A DNA stretch of 57,269 nucleotides. It comes from Synergistota bacterium (GTDB taxonomy: Bacteria; Synergistota; GBS-1). Position numbers and translations under genes: made by a program. The notes below the pieces were generated by a model, which worked only from the letters and a program-made list of their open reading frames with translations, had not been told where the DNA came from and did not search any database. The stretch spans positions 1 through 57,269 of the forward strand of contig JANXBX010000013.1 of assembly GCA_025060595.1 (NCBI GenBank), in the 5' to 3' direction. Shown here one piece after another: positions 8,075 through 16,839 of the stretch (positions within the stretch are counted from its first letter, which is position 1; the number at the start of each line of letters is the position of its first letter).

Positions 8075-9067
8075 TTACCTTAATGGAAAGTGACAAGCCA
8101 CATAATGTCCTGAAGCGACCTCCACCAGCGCTGGCTCCTTACTAAAGCAGACATCTTTAGCAAAAGGACATCTCGGACAAAAACCACATCCTGAGAAAAC
8201 CTTCACATAATTAAAAACCCTTTCACCTGAGAGCAAACCTTCTATCTTAGCGCTCGGATCAGGTATCGGAATAGATGAAAGAAGCGCTTTAGTATAGGGA
8301 TGAGCAGGATAAAGATAAACGTCTTTTAACCTCCCGATCTCAACCATCCTTCCCATATACATAACTGATATTCTATCACATACGTACTTAGCTGAGGGTA
8401 GATCACGAGTTATAAAAAGGTAAGTAAGATTAAAGTCTTTCTTAAGCTCTATCAGCAGCTTCAAAAGCTTCGACTTAACTGTAACATCAAGCATAGAAAG
8501 CGGATCATCTACCAATACGAAACTAGGCTTTAATATCAAAGCCCTGGCTATAGCTACTTTCTGCTTCTGCCATCCAGAAAGCTCATTAGGATATTTATAA
8601 TAAAAGCCATCGGGAGGACTTAACCCCAATCTTTCAAACATCTTGAAAACTTTAACCTTTTGCTCCCTTTCTGTCCCAATCCCATGGATAATCAAAGGAT
8701 GTCTTACCGCTTCACCCACCGTCATGTAAGGATTAAGAGAATTAGTTTCTCCAAAAATAACTTGAAAGCTCTTTCTCATTCTTCTTAACTTCTCTCCCGA
8801 AAGGAAAGTTATATCCTCCCCTTTAAAGAGTATTTTACCGCTATCAGGCTCAAGAAGCTTTAAGATAAGCTTACCGAGAGTGGTCTTACCGCTTCCCGAT
8901 TCACCAATAACCCCTAAGGTCTCACCAGTAGCTATATCAAAGGAAACGCCATCAACAGCACGAATAAGCTCTCTTCTTCTAAGAAAAATCTTTTCTACAA
9001 AGTTCCTATTAACTTCAAAGTACTTCCTTAAATCCTCTACCTTTAACAAGATGTCCAACTTATCCAT
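8075..9067 (-). CDS. oppF: Oligopeptide ABC transporter ATP-binding protein OppF-like, degenerate motifs
   Basis: Second ATPase of the peptide importer, 330 aa. Walker A GESGSGKTT (55-63) is intact. The signature is LSGWQ (162-166) rather than LSGGQ, Walker B ends DDP (D186, D187) so the catalytic Glu is Asp, and the H-loop reads FITRD with Arg220 in place of His. The C-terminal oligopeptide-transporter extension with clustered cysteines (CGFCPRCPF) is present. The start overlaps the end of oppD by 8 nt. With OppD it forms an asymmetric heterodimer; see findings for which ATP site is impaired. Confidence 0.92.
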   Translation of the reverse strand: MDKLDILLKVEDLRKYFEVNRNFVEKIFLRRRELIRAVDGVSFDIATGETLGVIGESGSGKTTLGKLILKLLEPDSGKILFKGEDITFLSGEKLRRMRKSFQVIFGETNSLNPYMTVGEAVRHPLIIHGIGTEREQKVKVFKMFERLGLSPPDGFYYKYPNELSGWQKQKVAIARALILKPSFVLVDDPLSMLDVTVKSKLLKLLIELKKDFNLTYLFITRDLPSAKYVCDRISVMYMGRMVEIGRLKDVYLYPAHPYTKALLSSIPIPDPSAKIEGLLSGERVFNYVKVFSGCGFCPRCPFAKDVCFSKEPALVEVASGHYVACHFPLR

Positions 9068-10016
9068 GATACTTCCAACATTTCACTAACCTACTTTTAC
9101 TCACCTTATACACCTTAGGCTCCTTCATCCCACATATATCCATAGCCTCAAAGCATCTTGGATGAAACCTGCATCCCTTAGGTGGATTAAGAGGATCCGA
9201 AGGAAAACCTTCAAGAGAACGAAGCTCGAAATCTTCAAGATCCAGATTAGGAGCAGAAAAGAGCAATGCTTTAAAGTAAGGGTGAAGCGGGGCTCCGAAC
9301 AGCTCCCTTGTCGGAGCTATTTCAATAACTTCCCCAGCATACATAACCATAACCCTGTCAGTAGTCTGTGCGACTACTCCAAGATCACGCGTCATAAGAA
9401 CTATCGTTAACTTAAAGCTCTTTCTTAAAGAGACTATGAGCTTTAAAAACCCAGCTTGATCAACTATATCAAGAGCATTAGTAGGTTCATCAATTATAAG
9501 TAATTTCGGCTTTAAAGCCAAAGCTAAAGCTATCAAGACTCTTTGCGCTTGCTCGTGAGAAAGCTCAAAAGGATAAAAATTAAGGATAGAGGACGGAATC
9601 CCAATGGCATTAAAAGTCGAAGATGCGATATTCAAAGCCTCATCCTCAAGTATATCAAAGTGAGCCCTTATAGTATCCAGAAAATGCTCTTTTATCCTCA
9701 TTATAGGGTTTAAACTCGTTATAGGCTCTTGAAATATTATTCCTATCTCTTTTCCCCTAAGCCTTCTCAGATCCTCCTCTTGAAGTTCAAGCACATTCCT
9801 ACTTTCAAAAAGGAGCTTGCCCTCTAACTTAGTCTCAGCTGGAAGGAGCTTTAAGAAACTTAAGGCTAAAGTGGTTTTACCGCATCCGGATTCTCCAAGA
9901 ACTCCGAATATCTCCCCTTCCTCTATGGAGAAGCTTACTCTATCCACAGCCCATAAAACTTTCTCTCCAACCTCATAACCAACCCTTAAGTCCCTGGCTT
10001 CAATCAAAATCCCCAT
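9060..10016 (-). CDS. oppD: Oligopeptide ABC transporter ATP-binding protein OppD-like
   Basis: First ATPase of the peptide importer, 318 aa. Walker A GESGCGKTT and Walker B LLIIDEP (D176, E177) are intact. The signature motif is LSHEQ (152-156) instead of LSGGQ, and the H-loop is LMTRD with Arg210 instead of His. The C-terminal segment has the family cysteines (CRFHPRC and C-x-M region). It lies 6 nt after oppC and overlaps oppF by 8 nt, so the operon is tightly coupled. It couples ATP hydrolysis to uptake through OppB/OppC at the inner membrane. Confidence 0.93.
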   Translation of the reverse strand: MGILIEARDLRVGYEVGEKVLWAVDRVSFSIEEGEIFGVLGESGCGKTTLALSFLKLLPAETKLEGKLLFESRNVLELQEEDLRRLRGKEIGIIFQEPITSLNPIMRIKEHFLDTIRAHFDILEDEALNIASSTFNAIGIPSSILNFYPFELSHEQAQRVLIALALALKPKLLIIDEPTNALDIVDQAGFLKLIVSLRKSFKLTIVLMTRDLGVVAQTTDRVMVMYAGEVIEIAPTRELFGAPLHPYFKALLFSAPNLDLEDFELRSLEGFPSDPLNPPKGCRFHPRCFEAMDICGMKEPKVYKVSKSRLVKCWKYHG

Positions 10017-10022
10017 TAAACT

Positions 10023-10880
10023 CTACCTTTCCTTTAATTTAGGACTAAGCCTCTCTTCCAATCCCCTAGCAAATAAATTAAGTCCTAATATTAAAAGAAC
10101 TACCATAAAGCCTGGATATAAGATCATCCACCATCTATTTTGAAGTATAAACTTTTGACCGCTAGAAAGATCGATTCCCCAATCAGGCATTAAGGGAGAA
10201 ACACCTACTCCTAAAAAGCCTAACCCCACCTCGGTAAGCACAGCACCAGCAACGTTTGCAGAAACAATAATAGGAAACAATGGTAGGATACCTCGAAGGA
10301 TATACTTAGTTAAGATCACCCAATCGTTAGCACCTAAAGCTTTAGCAGCTTCAACATAAAGCATCTTTCTCACCGAACTCACATGATCCCTTATCGCCCT
10401 AAAATAAATAGGAACTTGCACAATAGCTATGGACAGGGATATGTTTAACAGGCTTGATTCTAAAACCGCAGCTATGGCTATAGCCAATATGAAGCTTGGA
10501 AAAGAGCAAAGAGAATCCATTATAAAGGTTAAAATCTTATCAAATAATCCTCCTCTATATCCAGATACGACTCCCAAGGTTATACCCATAAAAGAGGAAA
10601 AGAAAGTGGCTAGAAAAGCCACAGTCAAGGTTGTTCTTGCCCCCCAAACTACTCTACTAAAAAGATCCCTCCCCATATTATCGGTCCCCATTATGAACTC
10701 CCTCGTAGGAGGAGAAAATACAGGACCAACAGGCTTTATTGGATCATAAGGGGCTATAAAAGGAGCAAAAAGAGAGAGAATTAAGAAAAATAGAATAATC
10801 GCTCCTCCAATTACTAAAGCAATTCCCCCTCTTTCTTTAACAACCCTTTTTAAGAAGGAATGAAAGACTCTAAACTCCAA
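10023..10880 (-). CDS. oppC: Oligopeptide ABC transporter permease OppC-like
   Basis: Inner-membrane permease, 285 aa, with about six hydrophobic segments. The N-terminal extension ending FIAPYDP, the FIMGTDNMGRDLFSR motif and the ATPase-contacting EAA loop around YVEAAKALGANDW are typical of OppC/DppC. Only 3 nt separate it from oppB upstream and 6 nt from oppD downstream. Pairs with OppB to form the channel for di- or oligopeptides. Confidence 0.95.
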   Translation of the reverse strand: MEFRVFHSFLKRVVKERGGIALVIGGAIILFFLILSLFAPFIAPYDPIKPVGPVFSPPTREFIMGTDNMGRDLFSRVVWGARTTLTVAFLATFFSSFMGITLGVVSGYRGGLFDKILTFIMDSLCSFPSFILAIAIAAVLESSLLNISLSIAIVQVPIYFRAIRDHVSSVRKMLYVEAAKALGANDWVILTKYILRGILPLFPIIVSANVAGAVLTEVGLGFLGVGVSPLMPDWGIDLSSGQKFILQNRWWMILYPGFMVVLLILGLNLFARGLEERLSPKLKER

Positions 10881-10883
10881 AGG

Positions 10884-11900
10884 CTATTCCTCCCCCAATC
10901 TAATCCGAGGATCTAAATAAGCGTGAATCACATCGACTATAAATTTCACAAGCGCAATAAGAAAAATATAAAAAACTATAACCCCTTGAACTATAGTTAA
11001 ATCTCCACATTCTATGCTCGTTACAAGAAAAGCCCCCAGGCCAGGCCAAGAAAAAGCACGCTCGATTAAAACACCCCCTCCAAGTAGAAATGCAAACTCA
11101 AGGGTAAACGAAGCAATAGCGGAAATTAAAGCACCTTTAACAGCGTATCTATAGAAGATAACCCCTTCCGATATACCTCTTGCTCTAGCCGATCTTATAA
11201 AATCCATCCTCAACATCTCCATAATACTTCTCCTGATTATCTTAAAAATCATACCAGAAAGAAAAATCCCCAATAAAAAGGATGGAAGAAATAGATGTTT
11301 TAAAGCATCCCAGGAAACTTCGAAATCAAAAGAAACAAGACTATCCAAAAGGTAAAGGCCAGTTATACAACTAGGCTTAACTAATGGAGATATCCTACCT
11401 GATATGGGTAAGATCCCAAGCTTTACACCAAGAAGAAGTTGAAATATCATCCCTAACCAAAAAACTGGTAAAACGTAAACTATTAAAGGATAAAATTTTA
11501 AGGTCGAATCGAAAGCGCCTCTCCCTTGCACAGACCTAATACCCAAAAGCGATCCCAAAAGGAAAGCTATAAGAAAAGAAAAAATTATAAGTTCTAAGGT
11601 AGCCGGAAACCTTTCGAGAATCTCCTTTAAGACCGGTCTACCAGTAAGCATAGATCGACCCAAATCCCCTTTGAAAACACCGTGTATATAGTTGAAATAC
11701 TGAACTACTATAGGCTTATCCAAGTCAAGCTCTTTCCTTATCTGGGCTTTTTGCTCAGGGGAAAAATTCTTCCTTAAAACCGCATCTATAGGATCTTCCG
11801 GAAGAACCCTAAAGATAAAAAATACAAAGGTTAAAAGCATTAAAATCATGGAGATAATAAAAATAAGCCTTGTTAGGATATAACTGTGAAGGGAGGACAA
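10884..11900 (-). CDS. oppB: Oligopeptide ABC transporter permease OppB-like
   Basis: Inner-membrane permease of 338 aa. It starts SYILTRLIF and carries the family motif FRVLPEDP followed by the KELDLDKPI region, six predicted membrane segments and an EAA loop (FIRSARARGISE). The start is TTG 11900 with GGAGGTG 8 nt upstream. It is separated from oppA by a hairpin at 11931-11950 that probably lowers permease expression relative to the binding protein. Confidence 0.95.
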   Translation of the reverse strand: MSSLHSYILTRLIFIISMILMLLTFVFFIFRVLPEDPIDAVLRKNFSPEQKAQIRKELDLDKPIVVQYFNYIHGVFKGDLGRSMLTGRPVLKEILERFPATLELIIFSFLIAFLLGSLLGIRSVQGRGAFDSTLKFYPLIVYVLPVFWLGMIFQLLLGVKLGILPISGRISPLVKPSCITGLYLLDSLVSFDFEVSWDALKHLFLPSFLLGIFLSGMIFKIIRRSIMEMLRMDFIRSARARGISEGVIFYRYAVKGALISAIASFTLEFAFLLGGGVLIERAFSWPGLGAFLVTSIECGDLTIVQGVIVFYIFLIALVKFIVDVIHAYLDPRIRLGEE

Positions 11901-11930
11901 AAGTTCTTACACCTCCAAAATCCTCCGAAA

Positions 11931-11950
11931 GGAGGGCCTTAAAGCCCTCC
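11931..11950 (-). terminator. Intercistronic hairpin between oppA and oppB
   Basis: GGAGGGC and GCCCTCC form a perfect 7-bp stem around CTTAAA. On the transcribed strand it is followed by a mixed T/G stretch rather than a clean T-tract, so it is better read as a partial terminator or an mRNA-stabilising 3' end for oppA than as a full stop. Confidence 0.5.
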
Positions 11951-11957
11951 TCTCAGG

Positions 11958-13472
11958 CTACCTATAAAGGAGGTAATATCTAAATATCTGTGTAGGTTCA
12001 AGAAGTATTCCCTTGATCTCGGGCTTTGCCACACAATACTGCTTTAACTGCCACAAGGGTATATAAGGTACCTCTTCAGCTAAAAGCCTCTGCGCTTCCT
12101 CATAAACCTTAGATCTTCCTTCCACATGAGGCGTCTGACGAGCTCTTAAAAGAATCTCATCCATTTTGGGATTAGAGTAAAAACTTCCAAGGCTAGGGCT
12201 GCTCGAGGAGTGAACAAAGGGCCAGATGTAATCATCCGGATCAATATAGTCAGGATACCAACCAAGCAAGAAAATTCCCATTATCCCTCTCTCAAAATAT
12301 TCTACATAAGTTGCCCATTCAGCATATTTAACATCAACCCTTATAATCCCCGTTGCCTCAAGCATAAGCTTAAGCATTTGAGCAACATCGGCCTCCATAA
12401 AACCGTAATGAGTCGGAGTATACCATAGCTCTATACTAAGGGGTTTGCTCTCACTATAACCTGCCCCCCTCAATAACCCTATGGCTTTCTCCCTATCATA
12501 TTTAGGAAACACATCCAAGCGACCCCAAATGCCAACGGGTATCATACTATAAAGCGGAAAAGCGGTATCTTTAAAGACCCTTTTAGTTATCATCTCTCTA
12601 TCTATAGCATATGCTATAGCTCTTCTCACATTAATATTATTGAAAGGTTCCCTTTTAACATTAAACACTATATATCTTATAGCAGGGCTTTCCTTTTCGT
12701 AGACCTTTAGCTTATCATCCTTTTTAAGATCAAGTATGTCCTCAGGATTAAGCGTTCTATAAGCTATATCGACCTCCCCTTTTTCTATAGCTACCTTCAG
12801 ACTTTGCGAGTTTTCATAAAATCTTATAACTATGACTTTAGCTTTAGGAGCAGGCCCATACCAATTGGGATTAACTTCTAAAATAAGCTCCTCATCCTTC
12901 GTCCATTTTCTAACTTTGTATGGCCCGACACCAACACCAATATCGCTAAACTCCCTATCGTTATAAGCATTTGGACTAACAGGGAAGCTCACAGTGAAAG
13001 CCATAACCGAAAGTAAAGGCGCAAAAGGATATCTTAGCTTTATCCTGACAGTATAGTCATCTACCACCTCCACACTATCTATAACATCGGTCAAGAGAAA
13101 TGAAGGATCTCCATTAAGCTTAAACACCCTATCGATAGAAAACTTAACAGCACGAGCATTAAAGAGCGTTCCATCAGAAAACTTAACCCCCTTGCGAAGA
13201 TAAAAAGTATAAATTAACCCATCTGAACTTATCTCCCACCTTTCAGCCAAAGCGGGAACTATCTCTAAAGTCCCAGGCTTATAATCCACAAGCCCAGACA
13301 TAATATTCCTTATCACATTACAAGAAAGATAATCATAAGCATTCGCAGGATCCAGAGTAACTATTCTATCCGTGGTACCAATAACTATAGTATCCTTCTC
13401 TTGAGCAAAAGCATAACCTGATAGCAGAAGCAAACCAGCAAGTATCGCTAAGACAGCTTTCCTCACCTTCAC
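11958..13472 (-). CDS. oppA: Peptide ABC transporter substrate-binding protein (SBP family 5)
   Basis: Periplasmic binding protein that captures peptides for OppBCDF. The start is GTG 13472, preceded by AAGGGGGTGAG; this places a signal peptide (KVRKAVLAILAGLLLL to AFAQ) at the N-terminus, while the longer frame from 13535 begins in the promoter. The mature part has SBP_bac_5 features: DRIVTLDPANAYD, YTFYLRKGVKFSDGT, VGVGPYKVRKW, YIVFNVKREPFNNINVRRAIAYAID and a YPDYIDPDDY segment. No lipobox Cys, so it should be soluble in the periplasm. About 505 aa, normal for the family. First gene of the opp operon. Confidence 0.95.
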   Translation of the reverse strand: MKVRKAVLAILAGLLLLSGYAFAQEKDTIVIGTTDRIVTLDPANAYDYLSCNVIRNIMSGLVDYKPGTLEIVPALAERWEISSDGLIYTFYLRKGVKFSDGTLFNARAVKFSIDRVFKLNGDPSFLLTDVIDSVEVVDDYTVRIKLRYPFAPLLSVMAFTVSFPVSPNAYNDREFSDIGVGVGPYKVRKWTKDEELILEVNPNWYGPAPKAKVIVIRFYENSQSLKVAIEKGEVDIAYRTLNPEDILDLKKDDKLKVYEKESPAIRYIVFNVKREPFNNINVRRAIAYAIDREMITKRVFKDTAFPLYSMIPVGIWGRLDVFPKYDREKAIGLLRGAGYSESKPLSIELWYTPTHYGFMEADVAQMLKLMLEATGIIRVDVKYAEWATYVEYFERGIMGIFLLGWYPDYIDPDDYIWPFVHSSSSPSLGSFYSNPKMDEILLRARQTPHVEGRSKVYEEAQRLLAEEVPYIPLWQLKQYCVAKPEIKGILLEPTQIFRYYLLYR

Positions 13473-13490
13473 CTCACCCCCTTCAAAAGA

Positions 13491-13521
13491 ATTATAATAC
13501 GTTTTGATACCACGCATACAA
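13491..13521 (-). promoter_or_regulatory. Candidate promoter for opp operon
   Basis: On the minus strand a perfect TATAAT (13491-13496) lies 18 nt before the GTG start of oppA. A TTGTAT (13516-13521) sits 19 bp upstream of it, a little far for a -35. The predicted leader is very short. Confidence 0.4.
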
Positions 13522-13537
13522 AACAGTAGAACCATTT

Positions 13538-13843
13538 TTACCTATATACCAAAGATACCCCTACCATTATAGCCGCAATCCCAATTATCTGCCTAAAAGT
13601 TATGGTTTCACCAAACAAAACAAAGGAAAGAAATAAAACCACAGGATATGTCAGGCTGACCATAGGATAGGCTACGCTCAAGTCAGATAGCTTTAAAACC
13701 AAAAGCCAAAAAAAGGCACCTAACGCATAACACAGCAATCCCAATAAAACCACATAGCTTTTAGCACAATCAACCCCAAAGCTCAAAAGAGAGCTTAGGT
13801 CCCCCTTAAAAGCAATAGACGAAACCCCTCCCTTCAAGAGCAC
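13538..13843 (-). CDS. Small multidrug resistance/EamA-type membrane protein (ArnE/EmrE-like), start uncertain
   Basis: A protein of about 100-115 aa with four hydrophobic segments, SMR/EamA-like: GQVLLKGG in helix 1, a second helix GLLCYALGAFFWLLVLK, the AYPMVSLTYPVV segment, and an FGETITFRQIIGIAAIMVGV helix 4. ArnE/ArnF-type members flip lipid-linked sugars. The only standard start in frame is GTG 13843, which cuts helix 1 in half. The frame continues upstream through 19 sense codons (reading KIILILVVIALSSL before GQV) to a stop at 13901, overlapping the GT39-like gene. It may start at a rare ATT (13885 or 13888) or the reading may contain an error. Lies downstream of the glycosyltransferases. 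Confidence 0.7.
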   Translation of the reverse strand: MLLKGGVSSIAFKGDLSSLLSFGVDCAKSYVVLLGLLCYALGAFFWLLVLKLSDLSVAYPMVSLTYPVVLFLSFVLFGETITFRQIIGIAAIMVGVSLVYR

Positions 13844-13869
13844 CTGCCCTAAGCTCGATAAAGCTATAA

Positions 13870-15183
13870 CTACCAGGATAAGAATAATCTTGTTGAACTT
13901 CTACCCCTCCCTTCAAAATATAAAGAACATAAAATTATAAGAAAAAGCTCAAAGGGAACCCTAAATCTAGAATAGGCCTCCGGTCCCGCAGATATGACCA
14001 AAAAGTAAAATATAGTTAAGATTAAAAGCCAAACCTCCTTCCTTAAAAGATTCCTCCAAAAACCTAACAAAGCAAAAATGTAAATAAATAGAAAATAAAG
14101 CCCAAAGGAAAGCTCAACCAAAAACAACCACCTATACTCCCTCCAAAGCAACACCAAAAATCTCAAAAAACCAAGCTCATAAAGCCTGTTCAGTATACCT
14201 GAACCCGGAATATAAGCCTTAAAGGCCACAAGATAATAAGCCCCTCCAGGACCTAAGAGGGTTCCTAAAATACCCCTTACAAAAGCTTTAATAGCAGAAA
14301 TCGGATGAGAAAGAATAATCTCTAAACCCATCCTCTTAGCTAAAGCAAGTTTCTGAGCCTCATTTAAACCCCTACCCTTCTCCTCAAGCTCTCTCCTTAG
14401 CTCCTCTCGAATCTTTACCCAGCTTTCCCCTCTCTCAAACTGCAAAACATAGGAAGCCCTATAGAAAGCCATGTTAACTCCAGAAATTGTAGAAAACTCA
14501 AAAGCACCAGCCTCCTTATAGTTTCTAAACGACCAGCCAAATATTAAAAGATAGCTAACTAAAAGTATGGTAAAAGCCTCCTTAAAACGCTTAAGAAAGA
14601 GAAAATAAAGAAAAACTATAACAGGAAAATATACTCCTACAGGCCTTATATAAGCTTGAAAACCAGTCATAATCGAAGCCAAAAACAAATGAAAAAGAGT
14701 AAAACCCCTTAAAACCTTAAAATATAAGAGAATAACTAAAGCTATGATAAAAGCATAAAGCTCCTCCGTTAAAACATTAACAGTGTATATTAAAAGAAGA
14801 GGATCTAAAGCAGTAATATATGCCGCTATCCTCCTCGCTCTTAAAGAAGCTCCAAGCTCCTCCAATATCTTCCAAGATAAAAGAGGAAGCAACGCACCTA
14901 TAATAATTTGAAGAATTATTACCGATTCAATCTTTCTACCAAAGACTAAATAAGATAAAGCTATAAATAAAGGATAACCTGGAGTTCTAAGGGTCTCAGG
15001 CTTAAGATTAGGAGGCTCACCGCTCGAAAAAAGACCATATTTAATAAGATTTTCAGCAGGATTTACATAGCCAGGACTATCAGGCTGAATCATAAAAGAT
15101 GGATTATAAAAGGATATAAATAAAAACAAGGAGAGCCTTAAAACAAAGGCCAAAATAACAGGTAAAAGCCATCCCCTCTTCAT
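13870..15183 (-). CDS. GT39/ArnT-like membrane glycosyltransferase (GT-C fold)
   Basis: Polytopic inner-membrane protein of 437 aa with about ten to twelve hydrophobic segments. The first periplasmic loop carries QPDSPGYVNPAENLIKYG and LRTPGYPLFIAL, the Asp and R-x-PGYP pattern of PMT/ArnT-type transferases that move a sugar from a polyprenyl phosphate to an acceptor on the outer face of the membrane. Low similarity to any one named member is expected, so the sugar and acceptor cannot be assigned from sequence alone. It follows the GT2 gene by 3 nt and precedes the SMR-like gene, which supports a lipid-linked sugar pathway. Confidence 0.85.
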   Translation of the reverse strand: MKRGWLLPVILAFVLRLSLFLFISFYNPSFMIQPDSPGYVNPAENLIKYGLFSSGEPPNLKPETLRTPGYPLFIALSYLVFGRKIESVIILQIIIGALLPLLSWKILEELGASLRARRIAAYITALDPLLLIYTVNVLTEELYAFIIALVILLYFKVLRGFTLFHLFLASIMTGFQAYIRPVGVYFPVIVFLYFLFLKRFKEAFTILLVSYLLIFGWSFRNYKEAGAFEFSTISGVNMAFYRASYVLQFERGESWVKIREELRRELEEKGRGLNEAQKLALAKRMGLEIILSHPISAIKAFVRGILGTLLGPGGAYYLVAFKAYIPGSGILNRLYELGFLRFLVLLWREYRWLFLVELSFGLYFLFIYIFALLGFWRNLLRKEVWLLILTIFYFLVISAGPEAYSRFRVPFELFLIILCSLYFEGRGRSSTRLFLSW

Positions 15184-15186
15184 ACC

Positions 15187-15894
15187 TCACACCTCACCAG
15201 GCTTCCAAAAGAGCTTATACTTTATTATGCACCATATAGCCCTAAAACCATCCTTCCAACCTATCTTCTTGCCCTCCTTATGGCTTCTACCTATATAGGA
15301 GATTCCAACCTCATAAAATCTACAGCGAAGCTTAGAAAACTTAACGGTAAGTTCTGGCTCTATGCCAAACCTATCTTCCTCAATTTCGAATCTTCTCAGC
15401 AAATCCCTCTTAAAAGCCTTATAACAGGTTTCCATATCAGTTAAGCTTAGGTTACAAAATAGGTTGGCCAAAAAGGTTAAAAACTTATTAGCATAATAAT
15501 GGATAAAAGAGGTAACTACCCTTTCCCCCGTTGGAAGAAACCTTGAACCGTAAACTACATCAGCTCTACCTTCAATAAGAGGCTTAAGAAGCTTTGGATA
15601 ATCCTCAGGATTATATTCTAAATCGGCATCCTGAATTATTACAAAATCTCCCGTAACCTCTTTAAATCCGGTCCTTAAAGCGGCTCCCTTGCCCCTATTT
15701 ACATCATGAAAGATAATCTTTAAAGAAGGATCACTAAAGTATTTTGCTAATACATCTCTTGTGCCATCTTTAGAACAGTCATCAACAACTATGATCTCCT
15801 TCTCCATAGGGATTTTCACAGATTTAACCTTTTCTATAACCTCTTCAATAGTAGCTTTTTCATTATAAACAGGAATTACTATCGAAAGCTTCAT
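15187..15894 (-). CDS. DPM1-like GT2 glycosyltransferase (polyprenyl-phosphate sugar synthase type)
   Basis: Family 2 glycosyltransferase, 235 aa, GT-A fold. The N-terminus LSIVIPVYNEKATI, the nucleotide-binding VVDDCSKDGT, the DxD-type QDADLEY and the TDMETCYKAF segment are typical of DPM1/DPG-synthase-like enzymes, which load a nucleotide sugar onto a polyprenyl phosphate. It lacks the C-terminal membrane helices of ArnC, as soluble DPM1 does. The start is ATG 15894; an adjacent TTG at 15897 is less likely. It follows the UDP-glucuronate decarboxylase gene by 3 nt, suggesting UDP-xylose as a possible donor (inference). Confidence 0.9.
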   Translation of the reverse strand: MKLSIVIPVYNEKATIEEVIEKVKSVKIPMEKEIIVVDDCSKDGTRDVLAKYFSDPSLKIIFHDVNRGKGAALRTGFKEVTGDFVIIQDADLEYNPEDYPKLLKPLIEGRADVVYGSRFLPTGERVVTSFIHYYANKFLTFLANLFCNLSLTDMETCYKAFKRDLLRRFEIEEDRFGIEPELTVKFSKLRCRFYEVGISYIGRSHKEGKKIGWKDGFRAIWCIIKYKLFWKPGEV

Positions 15895-15897
15895 CAA

Positions 15898-16839
15898 CTA
15901 AATCTTCCCCCTAAAATACTCTATAGTTTTCGTCAAACCCTCCTTAAGAGGAACGCTCGGTCTCCAGCCTAGAATATTAATAGCCTTCGTTATATCAGGT
16001 TTTCTCCTTTTAGGGTCATCCTGAGGCAAGGGCTTATAGACCATGCTCGAATCAGAGCCCACAAGCTCAATTACTATCAAGGCAAGCTCCTTGACACTAT
16101 ATTCATCGGGATTACCGAGATTAAAGACCTCTCCATCTAAACCATCATATACAGCAAGTCTAAAGATACCCTCAATAAGGTCATCTATGTAGCAAAAGCT
16201 CCTAGTTTGACTACCATCACCATAAACTGTTAAGGGTTCTCCTTTTAGAGCCTGACATATAAAATTAGGTATTACTCTTCCATCATCAAGCCTCATGCGC
16301 GGACCATAAGTATTAAATATCCTTGCTATCCTTACATCTATTCCATGCTCTCTATGATAGGCCATGGTCATGGCCTCAGCAAAGCGTTTAGCCTCGTCAT
16401 ACACGCTTCTTGGTCCTATAGGGTTAACCCTTCCCCAATAGCTTTCAGGTTGAGGATGTACCTCAGGATCTCCATAGACTTCAGAAGTAGAAGCTAAAAC
16501 ATATCTAGCTTTTTTAGCCTTGGCCAATCCAAGGGTATTCAAGGTTCCCAAGGAGTCTACCTTCATCGTATGTATAGGATGCTTAAGATAATCCTGAGGG
16601 CTCGCAGGACAGGCAAAATGCAAAACGATATCTATATCTTCCTTAACATAAATGAAGTTCGTTACATCATATTTTATGAACTTAAAACCCTCGATCTCAA
16701 AAAGATGAGCTATGTTGTCTACGGATCCAGTAAGTAAGCTATCCAAAGCTATAACTTTAAAACCCTCTTTTAAGAATCTTTCACAAAGATGGCTTCCTAT
16801 AAAGCCGGCTCCTCCAGTTATAAGCACAGTTCCCTTCAT
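15898..16839 (-). CDS. uxs: UDP-glucuronate decarboxylase (UDP-xylose synthase), SDR family
   Basis: Extended SDR enzyme, 313 aa, converting UDP-glucuronate to UDP-xylose with NAD as internal cofactor. Seen: [13 protein letters not shown] (NAD-binding), [11 protein letters not shown], the STSEVYGDP serine region, catalytic [23 protein letters not shown] and [11 protein letters not shown]. The last three blocks are characteristic of UXS rather than of UDP-glucose epimerase. Its ATG overlaps the ugd stop codon, so the two enzymes are coupled and carry UDP-glucose to UDP-xylose. Arg in the RSFCY motif and the YxxxK pair are intact. Confidence 0.92.
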   Translation of the reverse strand: MKGTVLITGGAGFIGSHLCERFLKEGFKVIALDSLLTGSVDNIAHLFEIEGFKFIKYDVTNFIYVKEDIDIVLHFACPASPQDYLKHPIHTMKVDSLGTLNTLGLAKAKKARYVLASTSEVYGDPEVHPQPESYWGRVNPIGPRSVYDEAKRFAEAMTMAYHREHGIDVRIARIFNTYGPRMRLDDGRVIPNFICQALKGEPLTVYGDGSQTRSFCYIDDLIEGIFRLAVYDGLDGEVFNLGNPDEYSVKELALIVIELVGSDSSMVYKPLPQDDPKRRKPDITKAINILGWRPSVPLKEGLTKTIEYFRGKI

